A stretch of DNA of 64,000 nt, from positions 25,500 to 89,499 of the forward strand of contig JAPPAV010000026.1 in NCBI GenBank assembly GCA_026705345.1. Reading direction: 5' to 3'. Below are positions 1 through 9,190 of this stretch, piece by piece (positions within the stretch are counted from its first letter, which is position 1; each line of letters begins with the position of its first letter). The position numbers and the translations under genes are program-made. The notes under the pieces are model-generated. The model had not been told where the DNA came from. It saw nothing but the letters and a program-made list of their open reading frames with translations, and did not search any database. Source of the DNA: Gammaproteobacteria bacterium (GTDB lineage: Bacteria; Pseudomonadota; Gammaproteobacteria; Pseudomonadales; Azotimanducaceae).

Positions 1-2080
1 CGTAGGCAGGGACACCGACCCGACGCAGCTCCGCCGCCGCCCCGAAGGCGTCGCGTGCACGGCACCAGTCACCAAGTTCGACCCCGTTAAGCATCGTTCC
101 GAGTGCTTCACGCTCGTCCGGCGTTTCGACACCGACGGCAACGTAGCGTTGCTCGCCCGCGCACGCAAAGACGCCGTGCGGATCGAGGCCGGGCGAGGCC
201 TGACCCAAACGCTGCGCGACACGACCGTTGGCGGCGTAGTCGAGGATCAACGGTTCGAGGAACCGGATGCCGCACTCTATCTGCGCAAGATCGATATATT
301 GGCCGAGTCCCGTACGACGTCGATCCATGAGCGCCGCAACCAGCACGCTGATGCCGAAACGCGGTGAAATGAAGTCCGTGTACGCGCCCCAGGGACCCGA
401 TGGTTGCCGGTCCGGCCAACCGACCAGGTCGAACAACCCCGCTATGCACGCGCCCTGTCCGCCGAAACCGGAATATCCGCGTTCGCGACCGGTCTGGCCA
501 CGCATCGACGTGGACAGCATGACGAGGTCGTCGCGGTTCGCACAGAGCGTCTGCCAATCGAGGCCGAACCGGGCCATCGTTCCCGGCGAATAGCTCTCCA
601 GGACCACATCCGCCCAGTCGGCCATCCGACGAGCCAGTTTCGGTCCTTCCGGGTTCTTGAGGTCGATGGTCATGCCAAGCTTCGAGGTGTTGAAATTGGC
701 CATGAACTGCGCTCGATCCTGACCCGGTTCGTCGTCCTTGAACGGCGGCGCCGTACGCAACAGGTCGACCCGGTTTGCCGACTCGATGCGCACCACGGTG
801 GCGCCGTGGTCGGCCAGCGCCTTGCCGATCATGGGTCCGACGCCTACCCAGCTGAAATCGGCCACCTTCAGCCCGGCAAACGGCGCGGTACGGGTTCCCG
901 CCCCCTGCCTACGTGGACGCGGGGAAGGCGGACTCGAGGACCCCAAGGCCGGTGCTTTGCGGTTCAACGACAACGGCGTTCTAGACAGCCGGGCAAAGGG
1001 GCCGGCATGGACCTGTACGGGGACGCGGCTGGTCAACTCGTGCCGATTCGTTGTGCTCGTCAGCCAAAAGTCGCGATCAGCCAGTTGCGGATCGCGCAGG
1101 AGGTCGGGAATCGTGTGGATCGCGGCCAAGGTGAGACCGTGTCGGGCCGAGAAAAGCTGGACTTCCTGCAGGGTCTTCGTAGTAAGCAGTTCTTCGATCA
1201 AGTCGGCCGCCGTCTGGGCTGCTTCGAGGTCCAGTTCACCGGCACGAAGCAAAGAGAGCCACGAACTGAGGTCCATTCCACGGACGTTGTCCGGGACGTC
1301 CATCCCCGAAGACTCCACCCAGCGCAGCAGCGCGTCGAAGGTGCGTTCACCGATGTGGCGCATCTGAAAGCGAACTTGGACCAATCCGTCACGACACTGG
1401 ACATTGCCTGGCAACTTCAGTCGCTGCCGGGCCGCCGACGGCGGTGACTGGCCCCGGAACTCGCTGGTTCCGGGCGGATTGCGGCCCGTATTCGGCGGAT
1501 AGCCCGTGGCGTTCATCAGCGTCCAGACGACGCATGCCTGGGCAGAGACGTCCAGGTGCTGGCCGAGCCCCGACTGCTCGCGTTCGTAGAGGGCGACGAC
1601 GATGTCGGCCGCGGCTTGCACACCGGCGTGGAACGCGGCTTGCGGCATCGCGCCCATCGGGACGGGCGGACGGTCGGGGTCGCCCTGCAGCCCCACCAGC
1701 CCGCCCGCCGCTTCGACGGTCACTTCCGCGGCTGGTGCGCCGGCGAGCGGTCCCGTCGTGCCGAAGGGGGTGACGGACACGTGGATGAGCCCGGGAAAGT
1801 CCCCAGCGAGATCTCGGCAACGCCCGGATTCGATGAATACGTCCGCGTCAGCCAGGAAGGGCGTTGCGTCGTCGGCGACAACACTCTTCTTGCCCGCGCC
1901 GACGCACGCCCAATACAGCGACTCGTCGCCATCGAACGGTCCCATGCGGCGCGACTCGCATCCCTCCGCCGGCTCGATCTTGAAGACCTCGGCACCAAGT
2001 TCGGCGAGTACCTTTCCGGCGAGTTCACCCCAGCGCGTGGTGGCGTCGATGACGCGGATGCGATCGAGTGGCGGTTTCAC
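1..2080 (-). CDS. Two-domain CaiB/BaiF family III CoA-transferase, C-terminus off the window
   Basis: The reading frame stays open from a GTG at 2080 to the left edge, giving about 693 residues. It holds two successive CoA-transferase family III modules. The first covers about residues 1-380 and contains the family stretch SGLGQHLDVS. The second starts near residue 395 with GLKVADFSWVGVGP and contains TGLGQYIDLAQ. Such enzymes move CoA between carboxylic acids in the cytoplasm. The first module has GAMPQAAFHAG where active members have an Asp. The second has YTDFISPRFG, which keeps an Asp, so probably only the second half is catalytic. The GTG start overlaps the upstream stop by 4 bases (GTGA). 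The substrate cannot be told from sequence. Confidence 0.88.
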   Translation of the reverse strand, partial: MKPPLDRIRVIDATTRWGELAGKVLAELGAEVFKIEPAEGCESRRMGPFDGDESLYWACVGAGKKSVVADDATPFLADADVFIESGRCRDLAGDFPGLIHVSVTPFGTTGPLAGAPAAEVTVEAAGGLVGLQGDPDRPPVPMGAMPQAAFHAGVQAAADIVVALYEREQSGLGQHLDVSAQACVVWTLMNATGYPPNTGRNPPGTSEFRGQSPPSAARQRLKLPGNVQCRDGLVQVRFQMRHIGERTFDALLRWVESSGMDVPDNVRGMDLSSWLSLLRAGELDLEAAQTAADLIEELLTTKTLQEVQLFSARHGLTLAAIHTIPDLLRDPQLADRDFWLTSTTNRHELTSRVPVQVHAGPFARLSRTPLSLNRKAPALGSSSPPSPRPRRQGAGTRTAPFAGLKVADFSWVGVGPMIGKALADHGATVVRIESANRVDLLRTAPPFKDDEPGQDRAQFMANFNTSKLGMTIDLKNPEGPKLARRMADWADVVLESYSPGTMARFGLDWQTLCANRDDLVMLSTSMRGQTGRERGYSGFGGQGACIAGLFDLVGWPDRQPSGPWGAYTDFISPRFGISVLVAALMDRRRTGLGQYIDLAQIECGIRFLEPLILDYAANGRVAQRLGQASPGLDPHGVFACAGEQRYVAVGVETPDEREALGTMLNGVELGDWCRARDAFGAAAELRRVGVPAY

Positions 2081-3300
2081 GAAAGCCTTGGCGTAGTGCC
2101 GATGACACCGTCGCGTTCCAGGTCGTCCATCTCGGCCTCGCTCAAGCCAAGCAGATCACCCAGCAACTCCCGGTTGTGCTCGCCCAGGGTCGGTGCCGGG
2201 CGGTCGATGTCGAAGGGTTCCTCGCCGACGCGGTACGGCGCGGCCGGATGCGGCAGCACGCCGACGTGGTCCCGCTCCATCAGCTTCCAGAATCCACGCC
2301 CGGCGAGATGTGGGTCGGTCGCAAGTTCCAAGCCGCTCGCCACGTAGCCGGCCCGCACGCCGACAGCCTGGAGTTCCAGCATCAGCACTTCGGCCACCTG
2401 GCCTTCGGTGAAGCTCGCAATCGCGGCATCAAGCTCATCGACCCAGCTCAAGCGGTCCGCCACGTCGCCGAACCCGTCAATACCCGAGAACGCCGAGAAC
2501 GCATCCCACTCGGTTTCCGACTGCACGGCGATGGCGATCCACTCGTCTTCGCCGACGCACCGGTAGACGCCGTGGGGCGCATGACGCGAGGAGCGGTTGC
2601 CGCGCCGCGGCGGCGGCGCGCCCGTGACGGACTGGGTCAGAATCCCCTGCACGCCGAGCGGGAACAGGCACTCGGATTGGGACAGGTCGAGGTGTTGGCC
2701 TTCGCCGGTACGCTGCCGTTCGTAGAGCGCAGTGAGCAACGCGGCGGCACCGTTCAAGCCACCTACGGAGTCGCCGAGCGCAACGTGCACCATCGTCGGC
2801 GGATAGTCGGACTCGCCGGACAGATGCGGCAGTCCCGACGCCTGTTCCACGGTGGAACCGTAGGCCCGGTAGCTGGACCACGGACCATCCGTGCCGAACG
2901 CCGGCATCGAAATCATGACCAAGGCCGGATTGATACCCGACAGCACGGGGTAGTCGAGGCCGAGTTTCGGCAGCACGCCTGCCGAGTAGTTCTCGACAAC
3001 AACGTCGGAGACAGCCACCAAGCGCTTCAGCAGGTCGGTACCCACGGGTGTCGACAGATCGAGGGTCACCTCGCGTTTGTTGCGGTTGACCATGTTGAAC
3101 GCCGGGTTCTTCTCTGCGCCGTGGCTGTCGATCCACCCCTGGGTCGCTTCCCAGCCTCGCCACCAGTCGAAGCGCACGCAGCCCTCAACCTTGACGACGT
3201 CGGCACCCATGTCCGCCAAATGGCGCGCCGCGAGCGGTCCCGCCCAGCCCATGGACAGGTCCACGACCCGCAAGCCCGCGAGAATCCCCGGCCGGCTCAC
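2077..3300 (-). CDS. CaiB/BaiF family III CoA-transferase
   Basis: This 407-residue protein is a full-length single-module family III CoA-transferase. It begins RPGILAGLRVVDLSMGWAGP and has the conserved TGEGQHLDLSQSE region near the middle. The catalytic Asp position appears intact (ALGDSVGGLNG). The GTG start at 3300 overlaps the stop of the preceding gene by 4 bases, and its own stop overlaps the next GTG in the same way. The three genes are therefore probably translated as a coupled unit. A longer frame reaching to 4356 exists, but its first half is out of frame with the upstream enzyme and is not real. The acyl substrate is unknown. Confidence 0.9.
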   Translation of the reverse strand: MSRPGILAGLRVVDLSMGWAGPLAARHLADMGADVVKVEGCVRFDWWRGWEATQGWIDSHGAEKNPAFNMVNRNKREVTLDLSTPVGTDLLKRLVAVSDVVVENYSAGVLPKLGLDYPVLSGINPALVMISMPAFGTDGPWSSYRAYGSTVEQASGLPHLSGESDYPPTMVHVALGDSVGGLNGAAALLTALYERQRTGEGQHLDLSQSECLFPLGVQGILTQSVTGAPPPRRGNRSSRHAPHGVYRCVGEDEWIAIAVQSETEWDAFSAFSGIDGFGDVADRLSWVDELDAAIASFTEGQVAEVLMLELQAVGVRAGYVASGLELATDPHLAGRGFWKLMERDHVGVLPHPAAPYRVGEEPFDIDRPAPTLGEHNRELLGDLLGLSEAEMDDLERDGVIGTTPRLS

Positions 3301-4424
3301 TCGCCGTACTCGCCGTTGGACTCGCCAAGCCGGGCCACCGTGCCGCCCGCGGTAGACGGTGTACGGAACAACCGGAAGGGCGTCGCGGGCACCTGGAAAC
3401 CGGTCCCGTTGCACGAGATTTCCGTGAACGCGCCCCGGTGGACGTACTGGTCCACCGAGAACAGTTCCTCCATGGTCGGTACCGGCGCGAGCGGGACACG
3501 CAGCGACTGGCCCCGGATGACCAGTTCGGCGGCGGAACGTTTTCGCACCCGCTGCCGGATGATCGGTTCCAGCGTGTCGTAGTCCATCAGCCGACCGATC
3601 GCGGTCTGGTAGTCGGGTTCGTCCGCATACTGATCCATCGCGAGCAGCGAGCAGAAGTTCTTCCACTGCCTCGGCGTCAAGGCCGTCACGCCAAGCCAGC
3701 CATCCGCACAGGCGTAGACGCCCAGCGGATAGGTCGGGGCGAAACGGTTCACGCCAAGGCGCTTGCCCCGCCGCCCGCTGCGGTAGCCCCCGACACCGCC
3801 CACCTCGGTAAAGCAGAGGTTGGCCTCGTGAATGCTCGTGTCGAGCCGCACCGGCCCCGTGGCATTGCCCATGGCGCGGGCGATCACCTGTCCCATGGTG
3901 CCGATATACGCCGCCAGGCCGCCGACGATTTCCGCCCCGCAACCCGTTGGAACCCAGGGCGGTCCTTGTTCGGGACCCACGTTCCGCACCATGCCGCCCA
4001 GCGACCAGCAGACGGCGCCGTTGCCCTTGAAGTCGGCGTAGGGGCCGTGGCGACCGAACCAGGTGATCGTGGAGACCACGACCTCGGGTGCTGCCCCCGT
4101 GAAGGCGGCACAGTCGAAATGACCGTCGTCGAGGACCACGGCGCTGCCCTGCGCCAAGCGCACCAGTCGCTCCGGTTCGGCCCCGACGTCCAAGGCGACG
4201 CTCGCCTTGTTGGTGCTGAGGTAGGCGTGCAAGGCGCTCGATTCCGGCGCGTCGGACCCGGGAATGAACGGGGGCTCCCGGCGGGTTTCGAAGCCGCCGT
4301 CCGGCGGCTCCACGTTGATCACTTCGGCGCCGTGATCCGCAAACAGCTTGCCGCAATAGCCGCTGGCGATCGTGCCGGCCACGTCCAGAACCTTGAGGCC
4401 GGCCAACGCCCCTTCAGTCGTCAC
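3297..4424 (-). CDS. CaiB/BaiF family III CoA-transferase, probably lacking the catalytic Asp
   Basis: This 375-residue protein starts at a GTG (4424) and opens with LAGLKVLDVAGTIASGYCG, the usual N-terminal Rossmann-like start of CaiB proteins. HGAEVINVEPPDGG follows, the CoA-binding region. Where active members have an Asp before the GGL helix, this protein reads CGAEIVGGLAAYIG, so the acceptor residue seems to be absent or replaced by Glu. It is the first gene of the three-gene coupled run and may act as a regulatory or structural partner of the intact copy downstream. The family call is firm; lack of activity is inferred from motif comparison by eye. Confidence 0.87.
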   Translation of the reverse strand: MTTEGALAGLKVLDVAGTIASGYCGKLFADHGAEVINVEPPDGGFETRREPPFIPGSDAPESSALHAYLSTNKASVALDVGAEPERLVRLAQGSAVVLDDGHFDCAAFTGAAPEVVVSTITWFGRHGPYADFKGNGAVCWSLGGMVRNVGPEQGPPWVPTGCGAEIVGGLAAYIGTMGQVIARAMGNATGPVRLDTSIHEANLCFTEVGGVGGYRSGRRGKRLGVNRFAPTYPLGVYACADGWLGVTALTPRQWKNFCSLLAMDQYADEPDYQTAIGRLMDYDTLEPIIRQRVRKRSAAELVIRGQSLRVPLAPVPTMEELFSVDQYVHRGAFTEISCNGTGFQVPATPFRLFRTPSTAGGTVARLGESNGEYGE

Positions 4425-4515
4425 TTCGGTTAGTCACCCCCTCGCGCCGGTGAAAAAATAACCTAAACACGGCGACGATTCATGCCCGTTGCGTCACGCG
4501 CGCGGCCGCGCGAGC

Positions 4516-4590
4516 CGTAGGGGACGGGCCCCCGTCCCGCCGACCTCCCGCCTCATCCAGGACGGGCGACGAGAAGCGTCGCCCCTACGG
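4516..4590. repeat. Palindromic repeat element, copy 1
   Basis: It begins CCGTAGGGGACGGG and ends GTCGCCCCTACGG, so the outer ends are inverted repeats. The left half is an imperfect GGGACGGG/CCCGTCCC-type hairpin with a short loop. The right half is a GGGCGACG/CGTCGCCC-type hairpin. It lies between divergent genes. Confidence 0.8.
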
Positions 4591-4611
4591 CCTATGCACA
4601 ACGCTGGAGTC

Positions 4612-4739
4612 GTCCGTAGGGGACGGGCTTGTCCCGTCCCGGCGCGCCCTTCGGGCGCGATCGAGAGTGCTGCCGCATTCTCGTACCACAACCCCGACGA
4701 TGCGGGTTCGGCGGGCGACCACAAGCGTCGTCCCCACGG
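4612..4739. repeat. Palindromic repeat element, copy 2, with an inner third hairpin
   Basis: The left end GTCCGTAGGGGACGGG is followed by a perfect 8-bp-stem hairpin (GGGACGGG, loop CTTGT, CCCGTCCC). A second palindrome CGCGCCC-TTC-GGGCGCG lies at 4643-4659. The right end is a degraded GGCGACC-type hairpin at 4713-4739 (TCCCCACGG instead of CCCCTACGG). Confidence 0.75.
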
Positions 4740-4799
4740 CGTCATGCAACGCTGGCTATCGACATCGTTTAGGAACCACAATATCTGTGGGGAACGAGC

Positions 4800-6311
4800 A
4801 TGGCCACAGCCGAAGAACGCCACGTACCGCGGTACCACTTCGTGGCGCCGGAGGGTTCCTGCGCGCCCTTCGATCCCAACGGGGCGTTGTTCTGGCGCGG
4901 GCGCTATCACCTCTTCTACATCTTCCAGGATCCCGGCCTTCCACGCCGTGGCCACTGCTGGGGCCACGCATCGAGCACGGATCTCGTGCATTGGCGGTTC
5001 CATCCGCCCGCACTCGCGCCTGGTCCGGACATTCCCGAGGAAGGCATCTTTTCAGGTTGCGCGCTGGTCACGCGGGAGGGCATCCCGGCTCTCGTCTACT
5101 ACGGCATCAACGCGGGCATCTGTATCGCCTTCGCAGAAGACGACCACCTCGTCCGGTGGCGACGCCACCCCGCCAATCCGGTCATCGCCGAGCCCAAACG
5201 GGGCGACCCCGCCTTCGACGTGTACCGGGTCTTCGACCCCCATGCCTGGCTAGACGGCGATGTCTACCACATGATCCTGGGCGGGCTCGTCAAACCCCAC
5301 AACGTGCGCGACACCGCCTACCTGTTCACGTCCAGCGACCTTGAAAACTGGGACTACCAACGACCGTTCTACAACCCGAATCCCAACTGGACCGATGGGA
5401 ACGAGGATTGTGCCTGCCCCGACTTCTTCAAACTGGGCGACCGCCATGTATTGATGTGCATCAGCCACCCGCGCGGCACGCGCTACTATCTCGGCCGCTA
5501 CCACGCCGGGACGTTTATCCCCGACAGCCACCATCGGCTAACCTATCCCGGCGGGGCGAGCTTCGCGCCGGAGTCCCTACTCGATGGCATGGGAAGGAGG
5601 GTGTTCTGGGCCTGGGCCATTGCCCAGCGCCGACCGGGAACCGACCAGTTCGCTACCATGACCCTTCCCAGCGTGCTCACCGCCACGGACTCCGGGGGTC
5701 TCATGATCGAACCGGCGCGCGAGGTCGAACTGCTGCGCCGCAACGCCCGGGAGACGGCTGCCTTGACGCTCGACGACGAGCGACTCTTCCCCGCGCTGGC
5801 TGGCGATTGCCTGGAACTTCGATTGGCCATCCAGCCACGCGGCGCACGGCGGGCGGGCTTGAGTGTCCGTGCCGCCCCGAACCGCGTCGAGGAAACCCGA
5901 ATCGTCTACGACGCCGCGGCACGCACGCTTTCGATCGACTCCACCCGGTCCAGCCGGGATCCCGCCGTATTCCGCTCGTTTCCCATGGCCACCAGGGCCG
6001 AGAAGCGCGACCACCCGGTCCAGACGGCGCCCTGCCCCCTCGACGAGGACGGCATGCTTCGGCTGACCGTCTTCCTGGACGCATCGATCATCGAGGTCTA
6101 CGCCAACGATCGGTGCAAGTTGACCGGGCGGATCTACCCGACGCTAGCAGGCAGCCGCCAAACACGACTGTTCGCGGAAGGCGGGCATGCTGCATTCTCG
6201 CCCGTGCAAGCGTGGGACATGGCGCCCCTCGTCTATTCGACGCACGACTCGCACGTAGACGGTGCGCCGTTGCCGGCGCGGGCGGTTGCCGATGTCGATG
6301 GTCTAGAGTGA
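4800..6311 (+). CDS. Glycoside hydrolase family 32-like protein
   Basis: This 503-residue protein has the GH32 five-bladed propeller signature. Near the N-terminus FDPNGALFWRGRYHLFY matches the NDPNG nucleophile block (Asp25). WGHASSTDLVHW matches the WGHA..S.DLVHW block. A C-terminal beta-sandwich includes FLDASIIEVYAND, typical of GH32. No signal peptide is seen, so it is probably cytoplasmic. GH32 enzymes cleave fructosyl bonds in sucrose or fructans. Two catalytic motifs are unusual: RDP reads FDP (145-147) and ECP reads ACP (205-207), although E202 lies just before it. It may belong to a divergent subfamily with another substrate. ATG at 4800 follows GGGGAACG. Confidence 0.85.
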   Translation: MATAEERHVPRYHFVAPEGSCAPFDPNGALFWRGRYHLFYIFQDPGLPRRGHCWGHASSTDLVHWRFHPPALAPGPDIPEEGIFSGCALVTREGIPALVYYGINAGICIAFAEDDHLVRWRRHPANPVIAEPKRGDPAFDVYRVFDPHAWLDGDVYHMILGGLVKPHNVRDTAYLFTSSDLENWDYQRPFYNPNPNWTDGNEDCACPDFFKLGDRHVLMCISHPRGTRYYLGRYHAGTFIPDSHHRLTYPGGASFAPESLLDGMGRRVFWAWAIAQRRPGTDQFATMTLPSVLTATDSGGLMIEPAREVELLRRNARETAALTLDDERLFPALAGDCLELRLAIQPRGARRAGLSVRAAPNRVEETRIVYDAAARTLSIDSTRSSRDPAVFRSFPMATRAEKRDHPVQTAPCPLDEDGMLRLTVFLDASIIEVYANDRCKLTGRIYPTLAGSRQTRLFAEGGHAAFSPVQAWDMAPLVYSTHDSHVDGAPLPARAVADVDGLE

Positions 6312-6343
6312 CTGACCGTGCATTCGAAGAACGAGGCCACGCC

Positions 6344-7750
6344 ATGACGACGCCCTATCCCGATCATCCCCAACTCCGGGGCAACTATGCACCGATCCGG
6401 ATGGAGTGCGACATCGACGACGTGATCGTCCGCGGTGAACTGCCCAAAGACCTCGACATCACCTACTACCGCAACGGCCCGGATCCGCAGTTCCCGCCTC
6501 GCCACGACCACCACTGGTTCGCTGGTGACGGCATGCTGCACAGGTTCCACGTCGGCAACGGTCGGGTTCGCTACCGAAACCGCTGGGTGCGCACCGGCAA
6601 ATGGGAGGTGGAACGGCGCGAGGGGCGCAGCCTCGTCAATCCGTTCAACCCGATGCAGAACGACCGCGCCGCGCGGAAAATGGTGGACGACGGGCTGGCC
6701 AACACCAACATCGTCTGGCACGGCGGCAAGCTGCTGGCCCTCGAGGAAGCCCACGCACCGTTCGAGATCGATCCCGACACACTGGACTCCGTCGGCGCTT
6801 GGCGTTTCGATGACCGCTTGGCTGGACCGATGACGGCACATCCCAAGATGGATCCGAAGACCGGCGAGATGCTCTTCTTCGGCTACATGGCGTCGGGGAT
6901 GTTCAGCAAGGACGTGAGCTACCAGACGGTTGATGCATCCGGGACGCTCACGCGTTCCGAGCGTTTCAAGGCACCTTTCGCCAGCATGATGCACGACTTC
7001 ATCGTCACCGACGAGCATGTCGTGTTTCCCGTATTCCCGGTCACCGCCAGCCGAACCCGGGCGATTCGCGGCAAGCCCGTGTTCGCCTGGGAACCGGACA
7101 AGGGAACCCACCTTGCCGTGATGCGCCGCGATGGCTCGGTCGCCGACATCCGCTGGTTCGAAACCGACCCCTGCTTCGTATTCCATCCCATGAACGCCTA
7201 CACGGATGGGAATCGCATCGTCGCCCACGTGATGCAGTTCGACGAGATCCCGCTGTTCCCCAACGTCGACGGCACGCCGACGGCTTCTGCCCAAGCCCGC
7301 CTGACGGAGTGGGTCATCGATCTCGCCGACAATTCAAACGGCGTGCAGCACCGCGCTCTCGACGACACGACCGGCGAGTTCCCGCGCTTGGACGAACGTT
7401 TCGCCGGCACGACCTACCGCCACGGCTACTACGCGGCGGCGTCCAATGGCAGCAGCGACCTGACCCTCAACAGCATCGTGCGCCACGACTTCGGAAGCGG
7501 CCGTCATGCCCGCTACGTGCTTCCAGACGGCGATACCACCGGCGAGCCGGTGTTCGTCCCGAGATCGAGGAACGCCGCCGAGGGGGACGGCTACCTGTTA
7601 AGCGTCGTCCACCGCGGGCGCGAGAATCGCAGCGACCTCGCGTTCTTCCATGCCGAGAACCTCGCCGATGGACCCATCGCGTGCGCCGAGTTGCCGCACC
7701 GTGTTCCCTACGGTTTTCACGGGAACTGGAAATACAACGACGTGTCCTGA
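6344..7750 (+). CDS. Carotenoid oxygenase (RPE65/CCD family)
   Basis: This 468-residue protein belongs to the non-haem iron carotenoid or stilbene cleavage oxygenases, which split a conjugated double bond with O2. Four histidines sit in the expected contexts for iron ligands: AHPK (H166), MMHDF (H217), FHPMNAY (H281) and GFHGNW near the C-terminus (H459). The N-terminal stretch YYRNGPDPQF and WFAGDGMLH are also family hallmarks. No signal peptide is visible. It starts 32 bases after the GH32-like gene on the same strand and is probably co-transcribed. The in-frame sequence upstream of 6344 is the GH32 gene read in another frame. The substrate (apocarotenoid, lignostilbene or other) is unknown. 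Confidence 0.93.
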   Translation: MTTPYPDHPQLRGNYAPIRMECDIDDVIVRGELPKDLDITYYRNGPDPQFPPRHDHHWFAGDGMLHRFHVGNGRVRYRNRWVRTGKWEVERREGRSLVNPFNPMQNDRAARKMVDDGLANTNIVWHGGKLLALEEAHAPFEIDPDTLDSVGAWRFDDRLAGPMTAHPKMDPKTGEMLFFGYMASGMFSKDVSYQTVDASGTLTRSERFKAPFASMMHDFIVTDEHVVFPVFPVTASRTRAIRGKPVFAWEPDKGTHLAVMRRDGSVADIRWFETDPCFVFHPMNAYTDGNRIVAHVMQFDEIPLFPNVDGTPTASAQARLTEWVIDLADNSNGVQHRALDDTTGEFPRLDERFAGTTYRHGYYAAASNGSSDLTLNSIVRHDFGSGRHARYVLPDGDTTGEPVFVPRSRNAAEGDGYLLSVVHRGRENRSDLAFFHAENLADGPIACAELPHRVPYGFHGNWKYNDVS

Positions 7751-7782
7751 CGCGTTTTCGCCCGCCGCCGCAACGGTCCGCC

Positions 7783-8397
7783 CTACGGAAAATACGCGCT
7801 CGGAAGGATTTCCTCGAAGGTTAGGCGAAGGCCCGCGACGGCCGTGGCCTCCAGTTCCTCGCTCCATCCCAACGTGCGCGAAGCGCGATAGCCTTCCGCG
7901 GTCGCGTCGGTATACACGGTGATGGTTCGTGCACGCACGTCGACGAGCCACGCTTCGGGCACGCCCGCCGCCGCATAACGCGGCATCTTTTGCTCGCGAT
8001 CGTACTTGAGCGACGAATCCGCCACTTCGATCGCGATGAGAATCTGCTCCGGCTGCGGATGGTGGCGCAGATAGAGCCGCGAGTCGCGACTCACCACGGC
8101 CAGGTCCGGTTCGGGCTGGGTGTACCGGGTTAGCTGGACGGATGACTGAACCCGCAAGCGCACCGCCGGGTCAAGCAGACCGGGAAGAACATTGGCCAGT
8201 TCGTTGACGATCCCCGCGTGCTCGGATCCCATTGGCGGCATTTCGACAAGCTCTCCATCGATGAGTTCGACGCGGTCGTCGGCCGAGAGGATTCCCACTT
8301 CGCACATCTTGGCGAAGTCATCCACCGTGAGGCGGCGGCGTTGCGGTTTCTTGACCATCGACGTCTTCGATGAAGCCAGTCCGGGAACCCCGATCAT
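7783..8397 (-). CDS. Uma2 family (DUF820) putative endonuclease
   Basis: The protein shows the Uma2 pattern: LTVDDFAKMCEVGIL, then DRVELIDGELVEMPPMG, EPDLAVVS, and IAIEVADSSLKYDREQK. The Asp in EPDL, the Glu in AIEVADSS and the following Lys fit a PD-(D/E)xK nuclease fold. Uma2 proteins are common in cyanobacteria and other bacteria; their biological role is not established. I take ATG at 8397 because AAAGAAGG lies about 10 bases upstream. Starts at 8457 (longer) or 8358 (shorter, 191 residues) are possible. The gene converges on the carotenoid oxygenase. Confidence 0.83.
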   Translation of the reverse strand: MIGVPGLASSKTSMVKKPQRRRLTVDDFAKMCEVGILSADDRVELIDGELVEMPPMGSEHAGIVNELANVLPGLLDPAVRLRVQSSVQLTRYTQPEPDLAVVSRDSRLYLRHHPQPEQILIAIEVADSSLKYDREQKMPRYAAAGVPEAWLVDVRARTITVYTDATAEGYRASRTLGWSEELEATAVAGLRLTFEEILPSAYFP

Positions 8398-8531
8398 AGC
8401 AAACGCGCCTTCTTTCGCTCGGCAGTGGCCGACAACCAGGGGTTCCACTTTAGGCATTCAAACGCGACGGGTATGCAGTCCAACAACCCCAATTCGCGTG
8501 CGAAATCTCTCAACCGCCGTCGCGGACTCAG

Positions 8532-9125
8532 TCAGAAACCGCCTCCCCGGTCCAGATAGGCTCGCTCTTCGGAGGTGTCTACCCGCCCGAGGATCGAGTT
8601 GCGATGCGGGAACCGACCAAAACGCGCAATGACGTCCCGGTGGGCGTGGGCATAGGGCACGAAGTCCGCGGCGAACTCGCCCCATTCCTCGGGCGCTTGT
8701 GCCGCGAGCGTTTCGAAGAGGACCACGGAGCGCTCCTGATCCTCTGGGTCCTCGCTGTGCTCGAAGGGATGGTAGAGAAACGCCCGTCCGGGGCAGGCGA
8801 GTCTTCGATCGAAACCACGCTCTACAGCGTTTCCCGCAACGGCCAGTGCGACCGGGTCGCCCGCGAAGGCATCCGCCGTTCCTCGATAGGCGTTGCGAGG
8901 AAACTGATCGAGCAGGATCACCAGCGCTAGGGCGCCATGGGGTGTTTCCGCCCAATCCGCAAACGAGCCCCGTTGCGCTTGTTCGATCGCCGCGCCGAAC
9001 CGGTCCCGGATCTCGGTATCGAAGCCGTCATCGGTGCGGTACCAGCGCTTCGACGCCACGGTTACCGACTCGAGATCGTCGGGTGCGGCACCCAACCAGA
9101 ACTCGACGACCTGCATCGGCGTCAT
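8532..9125 (-). CDS. DUF924 family protein
   Basis: This 197-residue protein starts MTPMQVVEFWLG and carries DQFPRNAYRGTADAFA, the best-known DUF924 stretch, then LYHPFEHSED. DUF924 proteins are all-helical TPR-like proteins of unknown function. The ATG at 9125 has GGAGAG six bases upstream. It is transcribed away from the amidohydrolase at 9191, with 65 bases between the two starts. Confidence 0.88.
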   Translation of the reverse strand: MTPMQVVEFWLGAAPDDLESVTVASKRWYRTDDGFDTEIRDRFGAAIEQAQRGSFADWAETPHGALALVILLDQFPRNAYRGTADAFAGDPVALAVAGNAVERGFDRRLACPGRAFLYHPFEHSEDPEDQERSVVLFETLAAQAPEEWGEFAADFVPYAHAHRDVIARFGRFPHRNSILGRVDTSEERAYLDRGGGF

Positions 9126-9190
9126 CCGCGCTCTCCTACCGTGACAACCATTGCGATACAGTAGTCGATCACCCGAAGGGAGACACCGTT

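Larger units (their letters stand above)
4425..4799. other. Divergent intergenic region with two palindromic repeat elements
   Basis: This 375-base spacer separates the CoA-transferase run (minus) from the GH32-like gene (plus). Most of it is two copies of the palindromic element, listed separately. The bases next to the two start codons are AT-richer and probably hold divergent promoters, but I see no convincing -35/-10 pair. Short reading frames here are repeat sequence read as protein. Confidence 0.6.

Noticed and set aside
404..1447. A 347-residue open frame on the plus strand, and a similar one at 1556-2347
   Set aside because: They lie opposite the two-domain CoA-transferase, whose translation has clear family motifs; the plus frames show no family features and are antisense shadows.
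2068..3582. A 504-residue plus-strand frame
   Set aside because: Antisense to two CoA-transferase genes; repetitive His/Arg-rich composition and no recognisable motif.
3301..4356. Upstream half of a long minus-strand frame ending at 2077
   Set aside because: It is the first CoA-transferase gene in another frame. The real second gene starts at GTG 3300.
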